The translations under genes were made by a program, and so were the position numbers. From Thermoplasmata archaeon (GTDB lineage: Archaea > Thermoplasmatota > Thermoplasmata > Thermoplasmatales > GCA-001856825), in the NCBI GenBank assembly GCA_021792255.1, contig JAJYUZ010000001.1, positions 124,001-188,000 on the forward strand: 64,000 nt of DNA, written 5' to 3'. A model generated the notes under the pieces. That model was not told the origin of the DNA. It saw only the letters and a program-made list of their open reading frames with translations, and did not search any database. Positions 36,300-45,248 of this stretch are shown here, piece by piece (positions within the stretch are counted from its first letter, which is position 1; the number at the start of each line of letters is the position of its first letter).

Positions 36300-36401
36300 T
36301 CCCGGCTGCCGGATTTGAACCAGCGACCTGTGGATGGCGGCGGTTGCGCCACAGCGCTATCCCTCTACAGTCCACCGCTCTACCAACTGAGCTAAGCCGG
36401 G
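36300..36401 (-). tRNA. tRNA-Tyr (GTA) with an intron
   Basis: The acceptor stem CCCGGCT/AGCCGGG (36401-36395 with 36307-36301), D arm, anticodon stem GTGGA/TCCAC, T arm and discriminator A (36300) all fit. The anticodon GTA is at 36368-36366. C1-G72 is the archaeal tyrosine identity pair. A 29-base intron (36364-36336) sits after base 37, the usual archaeal site, to be removed by the splicing endonuclease. A TATA-like aaaatattttt near 36427-36437 is in the right place upstream. Confidence 0.95.
36336..36364 (-). other. tRNA-Tyr intron, canonical position 37/38
   Basis: 29 bases between G37 and A38 on the minus strand, GC-rich in its centre (GCGC and GCCGCC), able to form the bulge-helix-bulge recognised by the archaeal tRNA endonuclease. 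Boundaries follow from the need for a seven-base anticodon loop and could move by one base. Confidence 0.8.
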
Positions 36402-36599
36402 TATTGGGTTATAACTGCACACAAAAATATTTTTCCTATACCTCAGACCACCGCCCGATAGACCTTCAAACTTAGATATTGCGCAAAATTAACTGAATAA
36501 TAAAAATATTTTAGGGGGTATTTGCAGCGTTTTCAAAGAGCAGAAATGTTAGGAAAATATTAATTAATGAGGAATATATTTATTGGCAGGTGAACACCA

Positions 36600-36977
36600 A
36601 TGCCAATGACGTTCAGAAAAAGGACCGTTATCAAGACTGACAGACCTCCTAAAGAGCCAAGAAAATACATAGACCTTAATGAGTATCAATTTACAGACGA
36701 GCCTGGAGCAGGAACCTCGGTAAAGATAGGAGAATTGATTAAATTTGAAGAGGTCCCTCAATTTTCAGAAATCGTTCTGAACGGGGACGTTCTGATACTC
36801 GACTACGCTGCAATTCAATCCGATGAGCTTCAAATGCGAAGAATAGTCAGCGAATTGAAAAGATCAGCCGGCGATAATGGAGGAGATGTTGTCGCACTTG
36901 GCAATAGATACCTCATAGTTACTCCCAGAGGAATGAAGATAGACAGAAATAAGGTCAGAACTCCTTCATCCCTTTGA
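36600..36977 (+). CDS. sepF: Cell division protein SepF, archaeal type
   Basis: 125 residues. The C-terminal SepF domain is clear: NGDVLILDYAAIQSDELQMR (about 62-81), SAGDNGGDVVALGNRYLIVTP. SepF anchors FtsZ to the membrane in archaea lacking FtsA. Most archaeal SepFs start with an amphipathic membrane helix; here an upstream TGA fixes the start at ATG 36600 or 36606, and the beginning (MPMTFRKRTVIKTDRPPKE) is basic and proline-containing with no obvious amphipathic helix. AGGTG seven bases before supports the start. Confidence 0.88.
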   Translation: MPMTFRKRTVIKTDRPPKEPRKYIDLNEYQFTDEPGAGTSVKIGELIKFEEVPQFSEIVLNGDVLILDYAAIQSDELQMRRIVSELKRSAGDNGGDVVALGNRYLIVTPRGMKIDRNKVRTPSSL

Positions 36978-37083
36978 TTTTTTTCTTTTTAATTTCCACT
37001 GGATATTTTCTTAGACATCGTGTTAAGCACTCTGCTTCCTACTAGTGAGATTTTGGTAGAATTTGCAAGGAAATAAGTGAAGT

Positions 37084-37093
37084 AAATATTAAT
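37084..37093 (+). promoter_or_regulatory. TATA-like box of hppA
   Basis: AAATATTAAT, centred about 29 bases before ATG 37117. This spacing makes the ATG, not the TTG at 37099, the likely leaderless start of the pyrophosphatase. Confidence 0.45.
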
Positions 37094-37116
37094 AACAATT
37101 GAAAAATGCGGTAGGG

Positions 37117-39207
37117 ATGCCATCATATCTATTAAACTGGGAACTGTTCATACTCGCAACTGCTTTAATTGGCCTTGCATATGCAGCTTTGCAGAGCTTT
37201 TTGCTCCTGAGAATACCGGTAACTGAACAGAAGCCAGAAAAAATTTCGATGTCAATACGTCAGGGTGCTAACGCATTCATGCGAAGACAGTACACGAGCG
37301 TATTCATCTTTGCAGCCATTTTAGCTGTAATAATCTTCGTTGCATTCTATCTGTCTTCCGGTCTTTCAGAAGCTTGGAAGCTGACGGTCGGCTTTTTGGT
37401 AGGGGCAACGGGTTCTGCTGTAGCAGGACTAATTGGAATGAGCATTTCGGTCCGTGCAAATGTCAGGACCGCAATCGAGGCAAAGAAGGGACTGAACCCT
37501 GCTCTGAAGCTTGCCTTCAGAGGGGGGACTGTAACTGGCTTGATAGTAGCTTCGTTAGCCTTGCTAGGGCTTGTAGTGTTTTATATGTGGTTCGGAAGTC
37601 CCATGTTGATGATAGGTTACATCTTTGGGGCATCCCTGGTGAGCCTCTTTGCAAGAGTTGGGGGAGGGATCTATACAAAGGGTGCTGACGTTGGAGCTGA
37701 CCTTGTAGGCAAAGTGGAAGCGGGTATTCCCGAAGACGATCCGAGAAACCCTGCAGTCATCGCAGACAATGTTGGCGATAATGTGGGTGACTGTGCTGGA
37801 ATGGGTGCAGACCTATTCGAGACATACGTGGTCACTGCCCTTTCGGCGATGCTACTAGGATATCTGATTTATTCATCGCACTCAGGTTCAAAGTACCTTT
37901 CTCAAAGCGGGATCATCTTGCCACTCGCTATAGGAGGGACTGCAATCCTTGCGACAATAGTTGGATCATTCTTCGTGAAGAAAGGTGAAAAACAACGGAT
38001 AATGACAGCCCTTTACAAAGGGCTTATTGTTACAGTAATACTGTCAGTGATTGGATTTTACGTAGTCGATTATTACTTGATGCGAGGAAATCTGGCTATC
38101 TTCTTTGATGCCATAATCGGTGTTGTCATAATGGGAGTCATCGTCTATGTCACAGAGTACTATACATCTGAGAGATTCTCGCCTGTCGCAAAGATAGCGA
38201 AATCATCAGTGACTGGGACTGGAACTAACATTATAACCGGCTTGGCTTACGGACTCCAAGCTGTCTTTATTCCAGCAATAGTCATAGTGGCCGGCATAGT
38301 GATATCGTTTTCCATCACTTACAATTCGTATGGGGGCAACTCGGAAATGGGTCTCTATGGAATCGCGATCGCTGCAGCGAGCATGTTGTCAGCAACGGGA
38401 ATGATAATTTCGATAGACTCTTACGGACCGATTACGGATAATGCAGGCGGAATAGCAGAAATGTCAGGGTTCGATGAAAAGACTAGAAAAGAAGTGACAG
38501 ATCCTCTCGATGCTGTTGGAAATACAACAAAGGCAGTTACGAAAGGTTATGCGATAGGTAGCGCGGCGCTGGCAGCACTTACACTCTTCGCCGCCTTTAA
38601 GACTATTATAGCAGTGAATCCCAGTTTCCAGACAATTCAGCTCGACGATCCTATCGTTGTAACGGGACTAATAATAGGGGGTTCTCTACCGTTCTTTTTC
38701 ACTTCTTATCTGATGAACGCAGTTGGAAAGGCTGCATCCGCCATCGTCGAAGAAGTGAGGTCACAATTCAGACTCAAGCCAAAGATTCTTTCTGGAGAAG
38801 ACGAGCCCGACTATGGAAGAGCAGTAGACATTGTTACAAAGGAGGCACTGAGGCAGTTGATGGTGCCTGCAGTTATTGCTGTTCTTACACCAATAGTTGT
38901 AGGATTTCTGCTTGGGCCTCTCGCCGTTGGAGGATTGTTGATAGGTGTGATAATATCAGGTTTCCCACTTGCGATTATGATGACTGTGGGTGGGGGAGCA
39001 TGGGATAACGCAAAGAAGTACATAGAACAAGGAAACCTTGGAGGAAAGGGGTCTGAAGCTCACAAGGCGGCCGTTGTCGGTGATACTGTCGGGGATGCAA
39101 CAAAAGATACTGCAGGACCAGCCATAAATCCTCTAGTAAAAGTCGTCAACACAATTTCCATACTCTTTGTCAGTATCATAATGTATCATTATCTGATACA
39201 CATTTAG
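37117..39207 (+). CDS. hppA: Membrane-bound proton-pumping pyrophosphatase
   Basis: About 696 residues with some 16 membrane segments. The pyrophosphate site DVGADLVGKVEAGIPEDDPR and NVGDNVGDCAGMGADLFE, and a second acidic block VGDTVGDATKDTAGP near the C-terminus, are complete. GNTTKAVTKG has Lys where potassium-dependent enzymes have Ala, which points to the potassium-independent, proton-pumping type. It couples PPi hydrolysis to ion export. A frame-consistent TTG at 37099 would add six residues. The 3' end overlaps folP by 4 bases, tail to tail. Confidence 0.93.
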   Translation: MPSYLLNWELFILATALIGLAYAALQSFLLLRIPVTEQKPEKISMSIRQGANAFMRRQYTSVFIFAAILAVIIFVAFYLSSGLSEAWKLTVGFLVGATGSAVAGLIGMSISVRANVRTAIEAKKGLNPALKLAFRGGTVTGLIVASLALLGLVVFYMWFGSPMLMIGYIFGASLVSLFARVGGGIYTKGADVGADLVGKVEAGIPEDDPRNPAVIADNVGDNVGDCAGMGADLFETYVVTALSAMLLGYLIYSSHSGSKYLSQSGIILPLAIGGTAILATIVGSFFVKKGEKQRIMTALYKGLIVTVILSVIGFYVVDYYLMRGNLAIFFDAIIGVVIMGVIVYVTEYYTSERFSPVAKIAKSSVTGTGTNIITGLAYGLQAVFIPAIVIVAGIVISFSITYNSYGGNSEMGLYGIAIAAASMLSATGMIISIDSYGPITDNAGGIAEMSGFDEKTRKEVTDPLDAVGNTTKAVTKGYAIGSAALAALTLFAAFKTIIAVNPSFQTIQLDDPIVVTGLIIGGSLPFFFTSYLMNAVGKAASAIVEEVRSQFRLKPKILSGEDEPDYGRAVDIVTKEALRQLMVPAVIAVLTPIVVGFLLGPLAVGGLLIGVIISGFPLAIMMTVGGGAWDNAKKYIEQGNLGGKGSEAHKAAVVGDTVGDATKDTAGPAINPLVKVVNTISILFVSIIMYHYLIHI

Positions 39208-40289
39208 ACTTCTCTCAACTTTTTAATTATTTTAATTAATTTCATGTTCCCTTTTATATCATGCACTCTGATGAGGTCAGCGCCTTTCATAATTGCAACC
39301 GAATTAAAAATGAGAGAAGACTCACCCCTCTCGTCGACACTTTCGTTCATTATCTCACCAATGTAACTCTTACGCGACAGACCAATCAGAAGAGGATGAC
39401 CGAGTTTGAAGTCCATGAGATTGTCGATTATTTTGAGGTTGTCCTCCACCCTCTTACCGAACCCAATCCCTGGATCTAGGATCAGGTTGTCTTCTATGCC
39501 AAGCGCAGTAGCCTGAGAAATCTTCTTCAAGAAGAAACTTATTATTTCGTTCACCACATTCTTGTATGTTGGCGAGTGTTGCATTGTCTTGAAACTTCCT
39601 TTTTTGTGCATTACAATGAGTGGTACATCATACTTCCTTGCAAGTTTTCCGACTTCCAGATTCTCCAAACCTGTGACGTCATTGATTATGTGCGCACCCA
39701 TCTCAAGACATTCTTTTAGCACTTCCGGCCTGTATGAATCTATAGACACGGTAAATTTCATGTTTAGCGAGGTCTCTACCGCATATGAGATTCTCCTAAT
39801 CTCATTCTTTGAAGACACTTGTTTGCTCCCTGGTCTAGTACTTTGCCCGCCGATATCGACTATGTTGCATCCAGTCGTTTTAATCTCTTCTAGCTTCTGT
39901 TCCAGTTCACTCTCTTTTGTTCTGCTGACTGGGTAGAAGGAGTCCGGTGTCATGTTGATTATTGCCATTGCTGAGGGAAATTGAATTAGGTTTGAATCTC
40001 CATGAATTCTCAAGGAATGCGTAGATTTCCAGAAATCTCTCATTGCTGGATAGTTAAGCTTAGAGATTAGATCATTAATTTGATCGGGTTCAAGAGGATA
40101 AATCAGATTTCCTTTAGAGGCCCACCCTGCCGAGTTCTGATCAGAGAGGTTAGGTGTAACCAGAAAAGCTCGAAAATCTGCCACTTCGGATAACGGAATA
40201 TTAAACTCCTTTGAGATTGCTTCAGGATTGAACCTGAAGAAGATTCTCTCATACCATTGACGTGAATTGGGCATGGGGAATACCCTCAA
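39204..40289 (-). CDS. folP: Dihydropteroate synthase with N-terminal extension
   Basis: 361 residues; usual FolP has about 270-280. The pterin-binding barrel starts near residue 107: AIINMTPDSFYPVSR, DIGGQSTRPGS, IINDVTG, PLIVMHKKG, DPGIGFGKR and IGLSRKSYIGE, with IRVHD at the end, so all catalytic blocks are present. About 105 N-terminal residues (WYERIFFRFNPEAISKEF and on) form an extra domain I cannot name. It makes dihydropteroate for folate-type or methanopterin-type carriers. Its start overlaps the DUF424 gene by 41 bases. Confidence 0.88.
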   Translation of the reverse strand: MRVFPMPNSRQWYERIFFRFNPEAISKEFNIPLSEVADFRAFLVTPNLSDQNSAGWASKGNLIYPLEPDQINDLISKLNYPAMRDFWKSTHSLRIHGDSNLIQFPSAMAIINMTPDSFYPVSRTKESELEQKLEEIKTTGCNIVDIGGQSTRPGSKQVSSKNEIRRISYAVETSLNMKFTVSIDSYRPEVLKECLEMGAHIINDVTGLENLEVGKLARKYDVPLIVMHKKGSFKTMQHSPTYKNVVNEIISFFLKKISQATALGIEDNLILDPGIGFGKRVEDNLKIIDNLMDFKLGHPLLIGLSRKSYIGEIMNESVDERGESSLIFNSVAIMKGADLIRVHDIKGNMKLIKIIKKLREV

Positions 40290-40551
40290 TATAGATCACA
40301 TTCTCTTTAGAAATGTATTCCAGTTCGATGGCTATGCTGACGCACCTCTTTCCAACCAAGTTCGCTACGGTGCACATTGACAAGAGATCTCTCAACGCAT
40401 CGTCTTCTACGAGCACTTCCTTATAGAAGTTTTCAGAAACCTCCAGTCTGTACTTTCCATCTTTGAGTACCTTGCCTAACAACTCTTCATCTGCAACGGC
40501 GAGCAACGTATCACTCGGAGTTCTAAAGAATCTAGTCCAGATCAAATCCAT
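40249..40551 (-). CDS. DUF424 family protein
   Basis: 100 residues matching the archaeal DUF424 family (COG2412): LAVADEELLGKVLKDGKY, SENFYKEVLV, CTVANLVGKRCVSIAIE and the near-terminal IEGIPHAQF are the family blocks. Function unknown; the family is widespread in Archaea. It overlaps folP by 41 bases in another frame, so it is very likely coupled with it. Confidence 0.85.
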   Translation of the reverse strand: MDLIWTRFFRTPSDTLLAVADEELLGKVLKDGKYRLEVSENFYKEVLVEDDALRDLLSMCTVANLVGKRCVSIAIELEYISKENVIYIEGIPHAQFTSMV

Positions 40552-40609
40552 CCCTCTGTTCCACCATGCTCTGAATGAAATCGTGTTAGCATATTTCTAT
40601 TATCACCCA

Positions 40610-43600
40610 TCAAGATCTTAGAAGTCTATAGAACCCAGATTTCGGTTCTATCAACTGTCCTTTATCTCTTAGCAGTTTTATATTTCTCTCGACTTGACTT
40701 TGATCTAGCCCAGCGCCTTTGGCTTCCTCTTCGATCTGTTTTATCGACACATCTCTACCTTTGTTCTCATCGTGAAGTTTCCTAATGATTTCGCTCAAGG
40801 AGAGTAATCCCTTCCTGTCTTTGGACGCATATCCGGTAAGAATTATATCGATATCCGGAATTCCATTGACCAGAGTTGTTTGATTCAGGAAGGATTCCAT
40901 TAGCTTTTGCCCCTTTTCCACGTCCTCTTCAGTTATCCTGTCTGAAAGCCTAATCCTTGCCGAAGCTTCTGACAATCTGATCAGGGCTTCGAGCTGCCTT
41001 GGTGTAATAGCCACTGAGCCCTGTTTGGAGGAAGAAGCCCTCTTTTCTACGTAGAATTTCCCGATTTTATCTTTCGCACTCGGAGACAGTATGGGGAAAC
41101 AGAATTTTCTCGCATAAACTATGTACTTCTTCATGAATTCGTGGTCGAAAAATGGTTTAAATTCTGATTTCTCTATTGCCAGTCCACTCGCTATCTTTTC
41201 CCCGTCTGAATGTACTTTTAGAATGTAATTAGACATGTCAACATCAGTTTTCCCGGGTCTGTCGACGATCACGAATATCAGGTCAAATCTAGATAAAAGG
41301 GTGGGGGGAAAGTCTGTCTGGTTGGTAAAGGGTTCATTTTCATCAAACCTTCCAAATTTAGGATTGGCGGCTCCGAGGACAGCACACCGTGACATCAGAG
41401 TCGCATTGATTCCGGCTTTGCTAATGGTAATCGTTTGCTGCTCCATTGATTCGTGGAGAGCGCTGCTGTCTTCCTTGCTCATCTTATCAAGTTCATCGAC
41501 TGCCGCTAGTCCGCCATCTGCCAGAACCAGTGTGCCTGCTTCAAGAGTCCATCTTCCCTCAGAAAACTCATCCTTTACAGCAGCCGCGGTGAGACCGGCA
41601 GCTGAACTACCTTTGCCTGAACTGTAGATAGATTTTGGCGACAGGTTTATCGAATACTTTAAAATCTGGCTCTTTGCAGTGTTGTGCGAGACAATACCAT
41701 TGGCTAAGAACCTGTGGCCTTTAGGAACCTCAATATCGAAAACATCAGCGTATTCCAGCTTCCTTACCGCTATCACCTTCTCAGTCCTTTGGCTGTGTCT
41801 TTTGTGAGGCTTCAACTTGACGGAATCTGCAAGATCTTTTAGCTTATCCTGTTTTGCTTTGAGAGCAAACCCTATCTTTTCCCTGAATTTCACTATGTCT
41901 TTCGATCTCCTTATAACAAGATTGTAAGCGCTGCGCTGTTGAAGAACTCCAGGTATTCTAGAGTGTATACCAAATCTTAATAGCAGTATTTGGACATCTC
42001 GTAACAGTTCTAAGTCTGATGACTTTAGTTGCACTTCTCTCTTACCCCTTCCCTTGTCGAAGACACAACCATCTGCGGTGAACAGCCACTTTATGAATTC
42101 TGAAACGACTGCGTTTCCGGATTGAAGAATGAGATCTGGAGCTCGCTTGTTCCTGAGGAAAGACAGGTTGTAACTCACATCTTCACTATTTATTTCGCAA
42201 TAGTAGAGTCGCGTTTTCCTCTTAATGGTCCTTTCACCGATGAGAGAATCACTTGGGATGCGCTCTAATATACGAGGTGCTACATTGAACAGTCTTTTTG
42301 CAAGAATAGAAAGTTGGTCTATCAGCTCTTTTTCACTTTCAGCTACGACAAAGCCTGTCTTGTATTTTCCAATCCAACCTTCACCGAGCATATATCCTAA
42401 AAACGCTCCAAGTTCAGGTGTCACTCTATCGGGCAGTATGGTCTTTGATCTCGGTCCAAATCGTGACTGAATGTGAGCAAAACTAGTTGGAATGTGTTTT
42501 TTTATCGTACATCTGATACCCGATGTCGCCACCAGTTTGTCTCCCGGTCTAATTTCATCCAGTCGTTTCCACCTGTGGACTGGCTTCTTATCGAAGCTGA
42601 ATTCCTTACCAGTAATAGGGTTCCTTGCAGCTATAGGGACGGAACGTTTCCCAGCTTCAGACACAAGAAGTGGGTGGTTGTATGTGCCTACAATGCTCTT
42701 TCCAGATTCGGTGACTATCTCAAGCACTGGTTGTCTTCTGTAGGAATGAAAGACCGTGGCGATATCTCTCTTCCATCCCTGTCCGGTCTGCAGGGGAAGA
42801 TTTATTTTCTCCATGTGGGTCCTGCCAATATTCCCAATCTTCCATATCGCCCCGTTGCCCAGCACAACTCGCTCGTCGCCTATCAAACACCCAGGGTCTC
42901 CAAAGAGAAGTATGTGTATATCACCTCTGACGTAGGTTCCGTCTTCGAATACTTTTCGCACTCCTCCAAACAGTTGAAATATAACGGCCTCTTTGACCGT
43001 TTCCATTGCAAAAATGGTTGGTGCGACGCTAGAAACAAGCTTAGAATAGATCTCAGGGTCCTTGGCCACTCTCTTTATTTCTTCAACATCTTTGTCGCCG
43101 ATCTGGACTTCCTCATACTCGGAAGATTCTCTCCCAATGTAAGTTGCTTCAAGAAAGATATCAAATTGGTTGGTGGGAGAATTTCCAACGAACTTCTGTT
43201 TCCCCTTCAGTATACCATTGACCGTGATCCTATCTCCAGGGTTGAATTTTCCACAAATCTCATCTTCCAGATGAACAGATAATTTGGCAGGTTGGGATGC
43301 TCCCTTTAATAACTCGGGTTTCTCCTGAACTTCGATAATTTGAGTGTCCATATAGATGCTCTTTTCCGGAAGGAATTGGAACTTCGTCTGATCCTTTCCT
43401 CTCCCACATTGGGAACAAGCGACGGGCTCCAGCAATTTAGAACCTAGCTGGGGGTATATATCGATGGTTTTGCAATAGGCACAAAGGAAAGCAGCCATGG
43501 TTATCGTAGGAACTACTTCAGATACTCTCTTGACGATTCCGTCAATTTGCAAAAATGTGTTAAGATCACTGCTTCTTAAGTCTCTTATTACCCTCTTTAG

Positions 43601-43915
43601 GTCAGGTAAGAACGACGAGATGTTTATGTTGACCCTTCGATCTTTTCTTGACTTAAATCCCTCTGAAAGGAAGTCGGAATAGAGTGATTCTTTTAACAAC
43701 CTGACGTATTCGTCGGGGGACTTAATGAAACTCAATGCAAAGTCTCTGTTTAATGCGTCAATATCCTCGTACTTTATCAGAATCGCCCTGTCTCTTGAAT
43801 CTGGATCATTGAGTCTTGAGATTTCGACACTCTTATCCGTCAAAATTTCTCGCCATAACGATTTAATCTCATCTTCTCTGAAGTACTCTCTCATCTCGTA
43901 TTGATGCATCTTCAT
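40610..43915 (-). CDS. mcm: MCM replicative helicase containing an intein
   Basis: 1101 residues, 698 after intein removal. N-terminal domain with zinc cysteines C145, C148, C167, C170; AAA+ core after. Walker A is split: ...LLFGDPG (residues 336-342) resumes as TAKSQ at 746. Walker B VLADGGLAAVDELDKM, sensor block and the arginine finger SRFDLIF follow, then a C-terminal winged helix. It unwinds DNA at forks. The intein occupies residues 343-745 and must splice for ATP binding. Starts ATG 43915 or ATG 43909. Confidence 0.95.
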   Translation of the reverse strand: MKMHQYEMREYFREDEIKSLWREILTDKSVEISRLNDPDSRDRAILIKYEDIDALNRDFALSFIKSPDEYVRLLKESLYSDFLSEGFKSRKDRRVNINISSFLPDLKRVIRDLRSSDLNTFLQIDGIVKRVSEVVPTITMAAFLCAYCKTIDIYPQLGSKLLEPVACSQCGRGKDQTKFQFLPEKSIYMDTQIIEVQEKPELLKGASQPAKLSVHLEDEICGKFNPGDRITVNGILKGKQKFVGNSPTNQFDIFLEATYIGRESSEYEEVQIGDKDVEEIKRVAKDPEIYSKLVSSVAPTIFAMETVKEAVIFQLFGGVRKVFEDGTYVRGDIHILLFGDPGCLIGDERVVLGNGAIWKIGNIGRTHMEKINLPLQTGQGWKRDIATVFHSYRRQPVLEIVTESGKSIVGTYNHPLLVSEAGKRSVPIAARNPITGKEFSFDKKPVHRWKRLDEIRPGDKLVATSGIRCTIKKHIPTSFAHIQSRFGPRSKTILPDRVTPELGAFLGYMLGEGWIGKYKTGFVVAESEKELIDQLSILAKRLFNVAPRILERIPSDSLIGERTIKRKTRLYYCEINSEDVSYNLSFLRNKRAPDLILQSGNAVVSEFIKWLFTADGCVFDKGRGKREVQLKSSDLELLRDVQILLLRFGIHSRIPGVLQQRSAYNLVIRRSKDIVKFREKIGFALKAKQDKLKDLADSVKLKPHKRHSQRTEKVIAVRKLEYADVFDIEVPKGHRFLANGIVSHNTAKSQILKYSINLSPKSIYSSGKGSSAAGLTAAAVKDEFSEGRWTLEAGTLVLADGGLAAVDELDKMSKEDSSALHESMEQQTITISKAGINATLMSRCAVLGAANPKFGRFDENEPFTNQTDFPPTLLSRFDLIFVIVDRPGKTDVDMSNYILKVHSDGEKIASGLAIEKSEFKPFFDHEFMKKYIVYARKFCFPILSPSAKDKIGKFYVEKRASSSKQGSVAITPRQLEALIRLSEASARIRLSDRITEEDVEKGQKLMESFLNQTTLVNGIPDIDIILTGYASKDRKGLLSLSEIIRKLHDENKGRDVSIKQIEEEAKGAGLDQSQVERNIKLLRDKGQLIEPKSGFYRLLRS
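41681..42889 (-). mobile_element. MCM intein with LAGLIDADG homing endonuclease
   Basis: 403 residues inserted at GDPG/TAKSQ in the MCM Walker A loop. It begins with Cys (CLIGDERVVL), contains the block-B-type GTYNHPLLV, and ends VSHN followed by Thr as the +1 residue, the standard splice junction. Two LAGLIDADG-like helices, LGAFLGYMLGEGWIG and FIKWLFTADGCVF, sit in the middle, so a homing endonuclease is present. Both the Asn and the two key residues of the endonuclease motifs are there, so splicing and homing could both be active. Confidence 0.93.
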
Positions 43916-44006
43916 TATTTTATTCTTTGTGGCAGGGATAAGTAACGAAGTCAGTCTTAAGCCTTCATTTTACAACCAAAAAGGGGAAAGAAAGAATTGG
44001 AAGTTC

Positions 44007-44519
44007 CTAAAATTGTTGGAGTGGTTTGTTCTTTGAACGGAGAACTGCTCCAAGTATTGCGATTACAAAACCTGCAATTGCCGCGATTACCCCTGCTACG
44101 ACTAGGACTCCGAACAACTCCACCTGTCCGAAATTAAAGGGAATTGATGCATAGGCAACTCTGGGGGCACCACTTCCGAAGGTGACAACATAGTAAGTTC
44201 CCCCAAGTCCAGTATATACTGAAGCATTCCCAGCTGAATACGTTGGACTCACAGCGTACGTTTGAATGTTCGACAAATTGGCTGAATTAAGGTCTTGCGA
44301 TGGAATAAGATAGAAACTCACGTTTGAACTGACATCAATTTCGCCATTTGGATATCCAGTCAGCTCGTTGGAGTAATAATGGCCATTAGGCCCGAGATAC
44401 ATAGAAGTTCCAGAGTCGCTAGATTCACTCGAAATTTCTAAAACCGCGATTCCCGCTACTACTATCCCCGCTACTAGTATTAGAATTCCCATGAGCAGAA
44501 GGTTCTTCCGCACACTCAC
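44007..44519 (-). CDS. Small surface membrane protein, unknown
   Basis: 170 residues: an N-terminal membrane helix (about 7-28), an extracellular Asn/Ser/Tyr-rich middle of about 105 residues with several N-glycosylation sequons, and a C-terminal helix (about 133-158) followed by a basic end RSKNKPLQQF. This two-helix layout is common among Thermoplasmatales surface proteins. I do not recognise the family. Monocistronic, between mcm and tRNA-Gly. Confidence 0.65.
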   Translation of the reverse strand: MSVRKNLLLMGILILVAGIVVAGIAVLEISSESSDSGTSMYLGPNGHYYSNELTGYPNGEIDVSSNVSFYLIPSQDLNSANLSNIQTYAVSPTYSAGNASVYTGLGGTYYVVTFGSGAPRVAYASIPFNFGQVELFGVLVVAGVIAAIAGFVIAILGAVLRSKNKPLQQF

Positions 44520-44636
44520 CTAGTTTCAAAACATATAATTAGTTTTTCTACTCGTTCTAAGTAGCAAACGGCGTGAGAGTTTTAGCTAAAGTTGAGTTCG
44601 GGCTTTGACTACCCTTATCTATTCGGGGATCACTGC

Positions 44637-44650
44637 AAATATTTAATAAA
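44637..44650 (+). promoter_or_regulatory. TATA-like box of tRNA-Gly
   Basis: AT-rich AAATATTTAATAAA, about 30 bases before the first base of tRNA-Gly, in the right place for a TATA box driving the tRNA. Confidence 0.4.
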
Positions 44651-44676
44651 ACGGCGACAATCCACGGAGTGCAAAA

Positions 44677-44749
44677 GCAGGTGTTGTGTAGCCTGGTAGC
44701 ACAAAGGCCTTCCAAGCCTTTAGCCCGGGTCCAAATCCCGGCACCTGCA
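44677..44749 (+). tRNA. tRNA-Gly (TCC)
   Basis: Acceptor stem GCAGGTG/CACCTGC, anticodon stem AAGGC/GCCTT with loop CTTCCAA (anticodon TCC), T stem CCGGG/CCCGG with a seven-base loop, and discriminator A. Complete and intact. Its 3' end (from 44739) is the left attachment site of the element that follows. Confidence 0.95.
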
Positions 44750-44751
44750 TA
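44739..44751 (+). repeat. attL: 13-base direct repeat at the tRNA-Gly 3' end
   Basis: CGGCACCTGCATA covers the 3' acceptor half of tRNA-Gly and two bases beyond. The same 13 bases recur at 50819-50831, behind an integrase gene, as expected for an element that entered the tRNA and restored its end. Confidence 0.85.
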
Positions 44752-44955
44752 GAATTAAAAGTTCAAATAAGCACCTAATAAGTTAATGAAGGTCCTTAAC
44801 TCATATTTAAAGAAAAACTCATTTTAATAATATAAAAATACTCAGATACTTGAAATAAAAATTGGGCTGATCCCAGGTTGAGTCAGTTACAAACTGTATT
44901 TATAGGACCATCCCCGATGATTATCAGATAAATCTCACACATCTATCGGACGATT

Positions 44956-45117
44956 ATGGAATCCGTTATGGAATGGGAGACCTTCATTAGAAAGTCGGGT
45001 GGCACCTTCTACGCGAGAATACCTAGTGATTGGGTAAGGAACAAGAGAATCCAGAAAGGTGATGAGATCAAGGTTTCTTTGAATGTGGACGGGTCTTTGA
45101 GGATTGACAAGAAATGA
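44956..45117 (+). CDS. AbrB/SpoVT-like small DNA-binding protein
   Basis: 53 residues, MESVMEWETFIRKSGGTFYA at the start then IPSDWVRNKRIQKGDEIKV, a swapped-hairpin AbrB pattern (the RIPSDWVRN block is the typical second half). First gene of the element, likely its regulator. The last four bases ATGA overlap the next gene, indicating coupling. A second in-frame ATG at residue 5 is possible. Confidence 0.7.
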   Translation: MESVMEWETFIRKSGGTFYARIPSDWVRNKRIQKGDEIKVSLNVDGSLRIDKK

Positions 45118-45248
45118 CTGTCTCTCAGCAAGAACCCAAATGGTTGAAGCTCTGGAATCAACTTATCCAAGAGGTTCAAGAGCGCAAGAAAACAGAGAAG
45201 GCCGATAACAGTGAGGTAGTTTCAAATGAGCAAGAAACAGACAGATAA
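45114..45248 (+). CDS. Small charged protein of the element
   Basis: 44 residues, read from an ATG that overlaps the AbrB-like stop (ATGA) and ending inside the next gene (overlap of 23 bases). It has a Trp-Leu-rich helix (KWLKLWNQLIQEVQERKK) and a polar tail. No family is recognised. Supported by its tight overlaps on both sides rather than by homology. Confidence 0.5.
   Translation: MTVSQQEPKWLKLWNQLIQEVQERKKTEKADNSEVVSNEQETDR

Noticed and set aside
37099..37116. TTG start for the pyrophosphatase
   Set aside because: In frame, but the TATA spacing points to ATG 37117; the extra six residues are not part of the family.
42473..43282. 269-codon plus-strand frame across the MCM intein region
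   Set aside because: Antisense to a well-supported MCM/intein frame; composition is that of a shadow frame.
43916..44006. Attachment repeat or origin near mcm
   Set aside because: The gap is short and AT-rich with no repeat or palindrome of note.
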